A stretch of DNA of 64,000 nt from Nonomuraea sp. NEAU-A123. Its GTDB lineage: Bacteria; Actinomycetota; Actinomycetes; Streptosporangiales; Streptosporangiaceae. Shown piece after piece: positions 36,885 through 44,791 of this stretch; the stretch's first letter is position 1, and each line of letters begins with the position of its first letter. The DNA is taken from NCBI RefSeq assembly GCF_018603905.1, contig NZ_JAHFZZ010000012.1, positions 186,001 to 250,000 on the forward strand, written 5' to 3'. The notes under the pieces were generated by a model that saw nothing but the letters and a program-made list of their open reading frames with translations, was not told the origin of the DNA and did no database searches. Made by a program: the position numbers and the translations under genes.

Positions 36885-37706
36885 TCAGGAGATGTCCACC
36901 TCGCTGTCGGACGCTTTGCCGCCCGACTGCCAGCCGTCCACCCGCATATCGTTGGTCCAGATGGCGCCGTTGAACCCGACGTGCTTCAGGCCGTACTTCT
37001 GCGCGTGGGCGACCGACCAGGCGGCGACCAGCCAGCCGCGCTTCCGCGTGGAGATGGCCGGGTCGCCGAGCGCCCGCGCGAGCTGGCGCCGCGCCTCGGC
37101 GGTCTTGGCCTGCGGCGCGGGCGTGCTCGCCTTGGGGGGTGGGTACCAGCAGTGCACGGATTTCGGGACCCGGCCGGTGAACGCCGAGGCGAGGAGCTTG
37201 GCGTCCTCCTCGTGCTGGGCGTAGGCGTAGCCGCCCGCCGACCGTTGCACGGCCTGGGCGGCGTCCGCCAGTGCGATCTTCCGGTAGTTCTTCACCTTGA
37301 CCAGCGCGGCGAAGAACCTGTTGCTCGCGTAGACGGGGTCGAGGAGTTGCTTGCGCTTGCCCCACCCCTGCGACTCGCGCTGCTGGAACACGCCGACGGA
37401 GTCGCGGTCGCCGTAGGCGAGGTTCTGCAGCTTGGACTCCTGCAGCGCGGTCGCGTAGGCGATCACCACCGCCCGTTCGGGCAGCTTGCGGCGCTCCGCG
37501 ACGGCCGCGATGGTGGCTGATATCTGGGCCTGCTCGATGTCGAGAGCCAGCTCTCCTTTGGTGGTCTTGACGCTGCAGTAGGCCTCGGGGATGGCCAGCG
37601 GCTGCGTCTTTTTCAGCAGTTGGTAGAGACCTACGGAGATTGCCACCGCGAGTAGAAGAACTATGACCGCGATGGTGATGACTCCGCGAGAGAAGCGCAG
37701 GCGCAC
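36885..37706 (-). CDS. Membrane-anchored lysozyme-like (transglycosylase-fold) protein
   Basis: 273 residues from GTG 37706 (MRLRFSRGVITIAVIVLLL). An N-terminal helix (about 8-30) anchors an extracellular domain. ATALQESKLQNLAYGDRDSVGVFQQRESQGWG has the Glu-Ser pattern and G-x-x-Q-Q of soluble lytic transglycosylase-type lysozyme folds, followed by DPVYASNRFFAAL. A C-terminal lobe (about 190-273) is unique to this actinobacterial group. It may cleave peptidoglycan glycan strands; catalytic activity is inferred only from the motif. It is divergent from dapD with 37 bp between starts. Confidence 0.8.
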   Translation of the reverse strand: MRLRFSRGVITIAVIVLLLAVAISVGLYQLLKKTQPLAIPEAYCSVKTTKGELALDIEQAQISATIAAVAERRKLPERAVVIAYATALQESKLQNLAYGDRDSVGVFQQRESQGWGKRKQLLDPVYASNRFFAALVKVKNYRKIALADAAQAVQRSAGGYAYAQHEEDAKLLASAFTGRVPKSVHCWYPPPKASTPAPQAKTAEARRQLARALGDPAISTRKRGWLVAAWSVAHAQKYGLKHVGFNGAIWTNDMRVDGWQSGGKASDSEVDIS

Positions 37707-37743
37707 GCTGAAAAACCTACCCGGCCAGATAAGCTCCCTGGCC

Positions 37744-38577
37744 ATGAAGCACGTGAGCAGTCTGTCACCGATCGACTCCGAGGTGGACGAGCTGTGGGAG
37801 CGGCGCGGGGAGTTGTCACCCCGCGACCTCGACGCGCGCAACGTGGTGGTGAGCGCGATCGACCTGCTCGACAGGGGACAGGCGCGGGCCGCCCGGTTGT
37901 CGGACGGCGAGGTGGTCGTGGACGAGCGGGCCAAGCGGGCGATCCTGCTCAGCTTCCAGGTGCTCGGCATGGCCAGGTCGCAGGTGGGCGATTTCCAGCA
38001 CCATGACCGGCATCCGCTGAAGACCACGTTCGACGGGGTGCGGGTGGTTCCGGGAGCGATCGCGCGCTGGGGCTCCTACCTGGCGCCCGGTGTGGTGCTG
38101 ATGCCGTCGTTCACGAACGTCGGCGCGTACGTCGACGAGGGCACGATGGTCGACACCTGGGCCACGGTCGGCTCTTGCGCCCAGATCGGGAAGAACGTTC
38201 ATCTGTCGGGTGGCGTGGGCATCGGCGGCGTGCTGGAGCCGCCCAATGCCGTGCCGGTGGTGGTGGAGGACGACGCGCTCATCGGCAGCCGTACGATGCT
38301 CGTCGAAGGCGCCCGGGTGGGGCGCGGCGCCGTCGTCGGGGCGGGCACGATCCTGTCGGCCTCCATCCCGGTGATCGATGTGCGGACCGGCGAGGAGCTG
38401 GCCCGCGGCCGCGTCCCCGACTGGTGCGTCGCCGTCGGCGGCACCCGCCAGAAGGAGTTCCCCGGCGGCACGTTCGGGCTGCCCTGCGTGCTGGTGATCA
38501 AGCGCCTGGAGCCGGGGCAGCGCCATGACAAGGCAGCGCTCAACGAGGTGCTGCGCGAACACGGAGTGAACACCTGA
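37744..38577 (+). CDS. dapD: 2,3,4,5-tetrahydropyridine-2,6-dicarboxylate N-succinyltransferase
   Basis: 277 residues from ATG 37744. A helical N-terminus (LWERRGELSPRDLDARNVVV) is followed by a left-handed beta-helix with hexapeptide repeats; YVDEGTMVDTWATVGSCAQI and NVHLSGGVGIGGVLEP are the classic DapD active-site and trimer-contact segments, as in the E. coli type rather than the longer mycobacterial type. It succinylates tetrahydrodipicolinate from succinyl-CoA. The TGA overlaps the dapE ATG by one base, so the two are translationally coupled. Confidence 0.92.
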   Translation: MKHVSSLSPIDSEVDELWERRGELSPRDLDARNVVVSAIDLLDRGQARAARLSDGEVVVDERAKRAILLSFQVLGMARSQVGDFQHHDRHPLKTTFDGVRVVPGAIARWGSYLAPGVVLMPSFTNVGAYVDEGTMVDTWATVGSCAQIGKNVHLSGGVGIGGVLEPPNAVPVVVEDDALIGSRTMLVEGARVGRGAVVGAGTILSASIPVIDVRTGEELARGRVPDWCVAVGGTRQKEFPGGTFGLPCVLVIKRLEPGQRHDKAALNEVLREHGVNT

Positions 38578-39632
38578 TGCTGGACCTGACACAGGACGTG
38601 CGGACGCTGACCGCCGCCATCGTGGACATCGAGTCGGTGAGCGGGAACGAGCGGGCGCTGGCCGACCTGGTCGAGCAGGCGCTGGGGGCGTTGCCGCACC
38701 TCAAGGTCGACAGATCCGGCGAGACGCTCGTCGCGCGTACGGAGCTGGGGCGCGGCGAGCGGGTGCTGATCGCCGGGCACCTCGACACGGTGCCGGTCGC
38801 CGCCAACCTGCCCAGCCGCGTCGAAGGCGACCTGCTCTTCGGCTGCGGCACCACCGACATGAAGGCGGGGGTGGCGGTCGCGCTCAAGCTGGCCGCCACC
38901 GTGCCCGCACCGAACCGCGACGTCACCTACGTCTTCTACGACTGCGAGGAGATCGAGGCCGAGCGCAACGGGCTGACCAGGGTGGCGCGCGAGCACCCCG
39001 ACTGGCTGGCGGCCGACTTCGCGGTGCTCATGGAGCCCACCGACGGCGTGATCGAGGGCGGCTGCCAGGGCACCCTGCGGGCCGAGATCACGGTGGCCGG
39101 CAAGCGCGCGCACAGTGCAAGGTCGTGGTTCGGGGTCAACGCCATCCACGGCATCGAGCCGGTCCTGGCCCGGCTCAACGCCTACGAGGCCCGGCAGCCG
39201 GTGGTCGACGGCCTCGCCTACCACGAGGGGCTCAACGCGGTCGGCGTACGCGGCGGCGTGGCCGGGAACGTGATCCCGGACGAGTGCGTGGTCACGGTCA
39301 ACTACCGGTTCGCGCCCGACCTGTCGATCGAAGAGGCGCAGGAGCACGTACGCGAGGTGTTCGACGGGTTCGAGGTCCTGTTCACCGACGGCGCCCCGGC
39401 CGCGCGGCCCGGCCTCACCCATCCGGTGGCGGCGGCCTTCACCGCCGCGGTCGGCGGCACGCCGCGGGCCAAGCTGGGGTGGACGGATGTCGCGCGCTTC
39501 TCCACACTGGGGGTTCCGGCCGTGAACTACGGTCCCGGTGACCCGAACCTGGCGCATCAGCAGGGAGAATACGTGTCGCTCACGAAGATCGTGGAGAGCG
39601 AGCGGGCCCTGCTGGACTGGCTGACAAAGTGA
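38577..39632 (+). CDS. dapE: Succinyl-diaminopimelate desuccinylase
   Basis: 351 residues, M20 metallopeptidase family. The first metal ligand is in AGHLDTVP (with the D-T pair), the bridging Asp in GTTDMKAG, the catalytic Glu pair in YDCEEIEAERNG, and further ligands in MEPTD and the C-terminal NYGPGDPNLAHQQ. A dimerisation lid lies between, opening with VAGKRAHSARSW. It hydrolyses N-succinyl-LL-DAP to LL-DAP and succinate. ATG overlaps the dapD stop, and a very strong hairpin begins inside the TGA stop codon. Confidence 0.93.
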   Translation: MLDLTQDVRTLTAAIVDIESVSGNERALADLVEQALGALPHLKVDRSGETLVARTELGRGERVLIAGHLDTVPVAANLPSRVEGDLLFGCGTTDMKAGVAVALKLAATVPAPNRDVTYVFYDCEEIEAERNGLTRVAREHPDWLAADFAVLMEPTDGVIEGGCQGTLRAEITVAGKRAHSARSWFGVNAIHGIEPVLARLNAYEARQPVVDGLAYHEGLNAVGVRGGVAGNVIPDECVVTVNYRFAPDLSIEEAQEHVREVFDGFEVLFTDGAPAARPGLTHPVAAAFTAAVGGTPRAKLGWTDVARFSTLGVPAVNYGPGDPNLAHQQGEYVSLTKIVESERALLDWLTK

Positions 39633-39676
39633 AAGTGGCTTTCCTCGCCGGCCATTTGGCGGGGAAAGCCACTTTC
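39631..39676 (+). terminator. Strong hairpin terminating the dapD-dapE transcript
   Basis: GAAAGTGGCTTTCCTCGCC pairs with GGCGGGGAAAGCCACTTTC across an 8-base loop: 19 base pairs with a single G-U. It starts in the dapE stop codon. Symmetric enough to work in both directions, but the nearest opposing gene is far away. Confidence 0.85.
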
Positions 39677-39859
39677 AGTCCCGAGCAGCACCCTCGGCAG
39701 TTAGACGCAGAGAGGTCGAAATCTGGTTCCTGCTTCTTACAAGATTTTTTACTCGGCTTCTTCGGGGCATCTACCAGGGCTTTTGCCGCGAAGACCGTCT
39801 GACGGGTGACTGGCTCTCGGTGCGCGCAGGGGCGAGTGGCGTTCGCTAGCGTGACCGGC

Positions 39860-40657
39860 ATGAAACAGAAGCGCCCGGAACGCCGTCAGGGGCAGGCCGT
39901 GATCCGCGGCAGCCTCGCGCCCAGCACCACCCATGATCAACGCCTGCTCGACCGCCAGGGCCCCGCCGACTGGGTGCACATGGACCCGTGGCGGGTGCTG
40001 CGCATCCAGGCCGAGTTCGTGGAGGGGTTCGGGCAACTGGCCGAGCTGCCCCGGGCGGTCACCGTCTTCGGCTCCGCACGCACCCGCGAGGACTCCCCGG
40101 ACTACGGCATGGGCCGCGAGCTCGGCCGGTCGCTGGCCCGCGCCGGCTACGCGGTGATCACCGGCGGCGGCCCCGGGATCATGGAGGCGGCCAACCGGGG
40201 GGCCGTCGACGTCGACGGCGCGGTGTCGGTGGGGCTCGGCATCGAGCTGCCCTTCGAGCAGAAGATGAACGACTACGTGGACCTCGGCATCGAGTTCCGC
40301 TACTTCTTCGTGCGCAAGACGATGTTCGTCAAATACTCGTGCGGGTTCATCGCGCTGCCCGGCGGGTTCGGCACGCTCGACGAGCTGTTCGAGGCGCTCA
40401 CGCTGGTGCAGACGCAGAAGGTCACGTCCTTCCCCGTCGTGCTGATGGGTTCGGAGTTCTGGGGCGGACTGCTCGACTGGATCAAGAACGCGCTGCTCGG
40501 CACCGGCAAGATCGCCGAGCAGGATCTCGACCTCATCACCGTGACCGACGACGTGGAAGAGGCCGTACGCATCATCGCCGACGCGGACCTCGCGCGGTCC
40601 AAGCAGCTCCAGGAGGAGCATGAGGCCGCCGCCGTCCAGACCGCCGAGCCCCAATAG
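39860..40657 (+). CDS. LOG-family Rossmann protein (TIGR00730), long form
   Basis: 265 residues from ATG 39860 (MKQKRPERRQGQAVIRGS). The nucleotide-binding core TVFGSAR and YAVITGGGPGIMEAANRGA is followed by the catalytic PGGFGTLDELFEALT (PGGxGTxxE), as in cytokinin-activating LONELY GUY enzymes, which hydrolyse nucleotide 5'-monophosphates to the free base and ribose phosphate. The basic N-terminal tail (about 45 residues) marks the longer of two types. A second, shorter LOG gene follows 10 bp later. Confidence 0.85.
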   Translation: MKQKRPERRQGQAVIRGSLAPSTTHDQRLLDRQGPADWVHMDPWRVLRIQAEFVEGFGQLAELPRAVTVFGSARTREDSPDYGMGRELGRSLARAGYAVITGGGPGIMEAANRGAVDVDGAVSVGLGIELPFEQKMNDYVDLGIEFRYFFVRKTMFVKYSCGFIALPGGFGTLDELFEALTLVQTQKVTSFPVVLMGSEFWGGLLDWIKNALLGTGKIAEQDLDLITVTDDVEEAVRIIADADLARSKQLQEEHEAAAVQTAEPQ

Positions 40658-40667
40658 GCTCCAATGC

Positions 40668-41252
40668 GTGAATATCTGCGTCTTTTGCGCCTCAAGTCTG
40701 AAAATTGAGGATAAATACCTGGAGCTCGCCACAGAGGTCGGCGCCGAGCTCGCCCAGCGTGGGCACACGCTGGTGAGCGGAGGCGCCACCGTCTCGTGCA
40801 TGGGCGCCGTCAGCACCGCCACCCGCGCCTCCGGCGGCCGGACCATCGGCGTGATCCCGCAGGTCCTGGTGGACATCGAGATCGCCGACACGGAGTCGGA
40901 CGAGCTGATCGTCACCAGCGGCATGCGCGAGCGCAAGGCCGTCATGGACGAACGCTCCGACGCCTTCCTCGTGCTGCCCGGCGGCATCGGCACGCTGGAG
41001 GAGCTCTTCGAGATCTGGACCGCCCGCGTGCTCGGCATCCACGACCGCCCCCTGGTGATCCTCGACCCATGGGGTCTGTACGCGCCGCTGCGGCAGCTTG
41101 TTGAGAACATGTACGAGGCGGGCTTTACCCGCGCCAACGTCTTCGACGCCATCTCCTGGACCAGCACGGTCGAGGAGGCGTTCGCGCACCTAGAGGCCAC
41201 GGCCAAGCATGTGCGGCCCAGCGTCGAGGAGCTCGGGGAGTCCACCGGCTGA
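40668..41252 (+). CDS. LOG-family phosphoribohydrolase-like protein (TIGR00730), short form
   Basis: 194 residues from GTG 40668. ICVFCASS opens the fold, GHTLVSGGATVSCMGAVSTA binds phosphate, and LPGGIGTLEELFEIWT is the catalytic PGGxGTxxE motif; RERKAVMDERSDAF supplies the Arg near the active site. Actinobacterial relatives include the cytokinin-forming LOG of Mycobacterium (Rv1205). It is a distant paralogue of the preceding gene, and the two are 10 bp apart. Confidence 0.88.
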   Translation: MNICVFCASSLKIEDKYLELATEVGAELAQRGHTLVSGGATVSCMGAVSTATRASGGRTIGVIPQVLVDIEIADTESDELIVTSGMRERKAVMDERSDAFLVLPGGIGTLEELFEIWTARVLGIHDRPLVILDPWGLYAPLRQLVENMYEAGFTRANVFDAISWTSTVEEAFAHLEATAKHVRPSVEELGESTG

Positions 41253-41302
41253 CCCGCCGTGGAGAGTCCCAAGAGGTAACAGGCGCGGCAAGTGCGAGAC
41301 TC

Positions 41303-42259
41303 GTGCCTCGATCGTATGAGTACGATGCCAATGTGCTGGTCGTACTCGCCATTGCCGCGCTCGCCATTCTGGCCTGCGTGGTCCTGGTCTCCCTCGGAAG
41401 GGGCGGGGAGCTGACCGAGTTCCCGCCGGACGTCCCGCCTCTCGATCTGCCCGAGCCTGGGCAGCTCACGGCGGTCGACTTCATGGCGCTGCAGCTGCCG
41501 GTGAACCTGGTCGGCTATCACACGCAGAGCGTCGACGAGACCCTGCGAAGGGCGGCGACCGCGATCAGTGCGCGTGACACCAGGATCGCGGTTCTCGAAC
41601 AGCGGGTCTCCGAGCTGCTGTCGAGCCGGTTGCACGCCCGCCAGGAGGTCTACGCGGCTCCGGGCGGCGCGCTACGCACCGACCACGAGCCGCCGGCCGC
41701 GCCCCGGGACCTCTCCCAGAAGGGGGACTCGGCCGCCGAATCGCACGAGCTGGGAGACCAGCACGCCTGGCCGTACGTGTACGGGCCTCAGGACGCGGAC
41801 AGACCTGAGGACGCGGACGGGCCTCAGGACGCGGCGGTAGAGCCGGACGCGGCGGCAGAGCCGAGCGTGGCAGTAGAGCCGGAAGGCGACGCCACGCCAG
41901 TCGGCGCCCAGCCCCATGCCGAGGTCCACGCCCAGCCCGGCTCCCAGCCTGACGCCGAACCCGACGCCCACCCCGGCTTCCATCTCGGCGGGGCAGACGT
42001 GCGGGTGGAGGCTCACCCCGATGCGACGGCCGCGTTCGACGTCGCGGCCGACGAGGACGGGCGCGAGGCGGAGCCGGTGCAGGCCCGGCCGACTGAGAAC
42101 AGGCAGGAGCGCGACGCTGAGCCGGTCCGGGTTCTGGCCGGTGAGGACGCGGAGAAGCGCGAGAGTGAGCCGGTGCGGGTCCTGTCTGGGGAAGACGGGG
42201 AGCACGGTGCGGAGCCGGTGCGGGTCGCGCCGGGCGAGGACGGGGACGAGCGCAAGTGA
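41303..42259 (+). CDS. DivIVA-domain protein with N-terminal membrane helix and acidic tail
   Basis: 318 residues from GTG 41303; GTG 41333 (MLVVLAIAALAILAC) is an equally plausible start, since relatives begin at the membrane helix. After the helix comes VNLVGYHTQSVDETLRRAATA, the DivIVA-like crescent motif (V-x-x-GY-x-x-x-VD), then a short coiled coil (about 85-110). The rest is a long acidic low-complexity tail that ends in three copies of EPVRVxxGED. Probably associates with membrane or wall growth sites. Its stop overlaps tag by 4 bases. This pairing matches Rv1209-tag in Mycobacterium as I recall it. Confidence 0.75.
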   Translation: MPRSYEYDANVLVVLAIAALAILACVVLVSLGRGGELTEFPPDVPPLDLPEPGQLTAVDFMALQLPVNLVGYHTQSVDETLRRAATAISARDTRIAVLEQRVSELLSSRLHARQEVYAAPGGALRTDHEPPAAPRDLSQKGDSAAESHELGDQHAWPYVYGPQDADRPEDADGPQDAAVEPDAAAEPSVAVEPEGDATPVGAQPHAEVHAQPGSQPDAEPDAHPGFHLGGADVRVEAHPDATAAFDVAADEDGREAEPVQARPTENRQERDAEPVRVLAGEDAEKRESEPVRVLSGEDGEHGAEPVRVAPGEDGDERK

Positions 42260-42807
42260 CGGAAGTGATCCGCTGCTCCTGGGCGGGCATGGCGGACCCG
42301 CTCTACATCACCTACCACGACGAGGAATGGGGCCGCCCGGTCCGCGGCGACGACGGCGTCTTCGAGCGGGTCGCCCTGGAAGCCTTCCAGTCGGGCCTGT
42401 CGTGGCTGACGATCCTGCGCAAGCGGGAGAACTTCCGCGCGGCCTTCGACCAGTTCTCCATCCCCAAGGTCGCCGCCTACACCGAGCAGGACGTGACCCG
42501 GCTCCTGGGCGACCCCGGCATCGTGCGTAACCGCGCCAAGGTGGCGGCGACCATCAACAACGCGCGGGCCGCGCTCGACCTCCCCGGCGGCCTGTCCGAC
42601 CTGGTCTGGCAGTACGCCGACGCCGAGGCCCCGATCCCCAGGTCGATGGCCGACGTCCCGGCCATCACCCCGGCCTCCAAGGCACTGGCCAAGGAGCTCA
42701 AGAAGCACGGTTTCAGCTTCGTCGGCCCGACCACCGCGTACGCCCTCATGCAGGCCATCGGCCTGGTCAACGACCACATCGAGGGCTGCGTCGCCCGGCA
42801 GGCATAA
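42256..42807 (+). CDS. tag: DNA-3-methyladenine glycosylase I
   Basis: 183 residues, GTG start in a GTGA overlap with the DivIVA-like gene. RCSWAG, HDEEWGRP and the C-terminal NDHIEGC supply the Cys/His zinc site and the helix-hairpin-helix fold of Tag. The catalytic/recognition segments FERVALEAFQSGLSWLTIL and PSFVGPTTAYALMQ-like GFSFVGPTTAYALM are present. It removes 3-methyladenine from alkylated DNA. Length fits the family. Confidence 0.94.
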   Translation: MTEVIRCSWAGMADPLYITYHDEEWGRPVRGDDGVFERVALEAFQSGLSWLTILRKRENFRAAFDQFSIPKVAAYTEQDVTRLLGDPGIVRNRAKVAATINNARAALDLPGGLSDLVWQYADAEAPIPRSMADVPAITPASKALAKELKKHGFSFVGPTTAYALMQAIGLVNDHIEGCVARQA

Positions 42808-42815
42808 ACCAAGGG

Positions 42816-43592
42816 TCAGCGGCCGTGGAACGACGGCTGCTCCTTGACCAGGAAGGCCCGGGTGGCGTCGAGATGGTCCTGGGTGCCCACGCACGCGTCC
42901 TGCAGGTCGGCCTCCAAGGCCAGGGTCTCGGGCAGCGAGTGCGTCGTGGCGTAGGCCAGCGCTTGTTTCGTGGCCGCGAACGCCATGGTCGGCCCCGCCG
43001 CCAGCCGTACGGCCAGCTCCTGGGCGGTCTTGAGCACGTCGTCGGCGGGCACCACCCGCGTGACCACGCCCAGTTCGAGCGCGCGGGCCGCGCCGAGCGG
43101 CTCGCCGAGCAGCAGGAGCTCGCTCGCCCGCCCCAGGCCGACCAGACGGGCCAGTGTCCACGACGCGCCCGAGTCGGGCGCCAGGCCGATCCCGGTGAAC
43201 GCCATCGCGAACTTGGCCTTCTCCGAGGCCACCCGCAGGTCGCAGGCGAAGGCCAGCGAGGCGCCCGCCCCGGCGGCCACGCCGTTGACCGCGGCCACGA
43301 CCGGCTTGGCCATCGTGGTGATCAGCTCCACGATCGGGTTGTAGTGCTCGCGGACCGTGTCGGCCAGGCCGCGGCCCGCCTCCAGGTTGTCGGCGTGCTC
43401 ACGCAGGTCCTGGCCCGCACAGAAGGCCCGCCCCGAGCCGGTGAGCAGCACCGCGCGGACCTCGGGGTCGGCGGCGGCGCGGTGCAGCGCGTCGAGCAAA
43501 GCCGTCTTCAGCTCGGCGGTCAGAGAGTTCATCGCGTCGGGCCGGTCGAGTGTGATGGTGGCGACGGCATCGGTCACGTCATAGCGGATCAA
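42816..43592 (-). CDS. Enoyl-CoA hydratase/isomerase-family protein
   Basis: 258 residues from a TTG (43590-43592) preceded by GGGAG and overlapping the PaaX stop by four bases; the long upstream extension in the same frame is PaaX coding DNA in another frame. The crotonase fold shows GSGRAFCAGQDLREH (oxyanion hole) and VNGVAAGAGASLAFACDLRVA. PDSGASWTLARLVG follows, with D instead of the usual catalytic E; this is seen in PaaG-type isomerases. Coupling to a PaaX-family repressor suggests a phenylacetate or aromatic-CoA degradation step, but no other paa genes are visible. Confidence 0.88.
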   Translation of the reverse strand: MIRYDVTDAVATITLDRPDAMNSLTAELKTALLDALHRAAADPEVRAVLLTGSGRAFCAGQDLREHADNLEAGRGLADTVREHYNPIVELITTMAKPVVAAVNGVAAGAGASLAFACDLRVASEKAKFAMAFTGIGLAPDSGASWTLARLVGLGRASELLLLGEPLGAARALELGVVTRVVPADDVLKTAQELAVRLAAGPTMAFAATKQALAYATTHSLPETLALEADLQDACVGTQDHLDATRAFLVKEQPSFHGR

Positions 43593-44401
43593 GGTAGCTC
43601 CCTGTCGACGAACGCGGCGGCCGCGGGCAGCAGGCGGCCCGCCTCCTGCTCGAAGTAGGCCCTGGCCTTCTCGCCCGGCCAGCCGGGTGGCAGGAGTTCC
43701 GGCGGGAGGCCGGGATCCTGGAACAGGAAGTTGCGCCATCCGTGCACGAGCCTGCTCCTGGTCGCGAACACCTGATCACCCGGGGCGCCGCCGGGCAGCG
43801 CGCCGACCAGATTGGCAGCTTCCGACAGCCAGTGCTCGTACGCCGCGCCGATGGCGGTCAGATCCCAGGCGCGGGCCACCAGTTCGCGCGGGTCGCCCTC
43901 AAGCGCCGCGTCGAATCGGTCGGCGTGCACGCTCTCAGTCTCCAGCAGATTGTCCAGTTCGATCGACGAACGCGGACCGATCCAGGTCGTCTCCGACAGC
44001 GCGGCGTAACCCAGGAACGTCAGGTCGGCGCGGATCCGCTCCCTGCGCGGACGGTCCTTGACCGGCCCCAAAACGATCACGTGCCACCGGCCACGCCAGC
44101 TCAGAGTTCCGGCTCGGTAAATTCTCAACGCCGCCTCGTCCAGGCGTCTGACGCACTTCGGCGTAAGTCCGTAACCAGCGCCTTGGGGCAGCCTGACGGG
44201 CTGCAGCCAGCCTTGCCGCACCATGCGGGAAACAGCGGTCCGTACGGCTGGAGCGGCGATTTCCAAGGGCTTCATGAGCCGTACCAGCGCGGCCACGGAC
44301 GCCTGTCCACCGCGCGAGCGCAGGTGGTCTCCATAGAGGTCGAACAGAGCGGCGCGAGCGTGCACGAAGTCCAGTTTGGACGCCTTCGCCAGCCGGGACA
44401 A
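43589..44401 (-). CDS. PaaX-family transcriptional regulator
   Basis: 270 residues from TTG 44401; GTG 44365 (VHARAALFDLYGDHLRSRGG) is an alternative and matches the usual N-terminus. A winged helix (about 15-85) with AVRTAVSRMVRQGWLQ is followed by the PaaX central domain (WRGRWHVIVLGP, RIRADLTFLGYAALSETTWIGP) and the C-terminal helical domain. PaaX binds phenylacetyl-CoA in characterised cases and represses aromatic catabolism. Here it is translationally coupled to the enoyl-CoA hydratase. Confidence 0.88.
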   Translation of the reverse strand: MSRLAKASKLDFVHARAALFDLYGDHLRSRGGQASVAALVRLMKPLEIAAPAVRTAVSRMVRQGWLQPVRLPQGAGYGLTPKCVRRLDEAALRIYRAGTLSWRGRWHVIVLGPVKDRPRRERIRADLTFLGYAALSETTWIGPRSSIELDNLLETESVHADRFDAALEGDPRELVARAWDLTAIGAAYEHWLSEAANLVGALPGGAPGDQVFATRSRLVHGWRNFLFQDPGLPPELLPPGWPGEKARAYFEQEAGRLLPAAAAFVDRELP

Positions 44402-44544
44402 CGCATTCTGGGAGGAGATCGTTACCCATGAGCGCTCTCGATGCGGGAGAATAGGACATCACAGATGACGTGAATGCGTCGGCCATCCTCACGGGCGGTC
44501 GAAATCGCGGGCCGCGGGAGCCCAAGGCAGGAAGGGATGCACGC

Positions 44545-44712
44545 ATGGCGGCGATGAAGCCGCGGACCGGCGATGGTCCGCTGGAGGTCACCAAGGAAGG
44601 GCGCGGCATTGTTATGCGGGTCCCCCTGGAGGGTGGCGGCCGGCTCGTCGTGGAGATTTCCGCCGACGAGGCGAAGGCGCTCGGCGAGGCGTTGAAGAAC
44701 GTCGTCGGCTGA
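44545..44712 (+). CDS. DUF3117 small conserved protein
   Basis: 55 residues from ATG 44545 behind a purine-rich GGAAGGGA. MAAMKPRTGDGPLEVTKEGR and VMRVPLEGGGRLVVEISADE are nearly invariant in actinobacteria (Mycobacterium Rv1211 is a relative). Small, acidic, no membrane segment; function unknown. Earlier ATG codons in frame are excluded because the family starts exactly here. Confidence 0.92.
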   Translation: MAAMKPRTGDGPLEVTKEGRGIVMRVPLEGGGRLVVEISADEAKALGEALKNVVG

Positions 44713-44791
44713 GAGTTTCCCGAGACACAGGTCGTTTCCCGGCCCTGGCGTGCATCCGCGCCAGGGCCGCCGACGTTTGAGGTGGAGTTCC

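Noticed and set aside
39580..39861. 93-codon minus-strand frame after dapE
   Set aside because: It crosses the strong dapD-dapE terminator hairpin and overlaps dapE antisense; Cys/Lys-rich string without a family.
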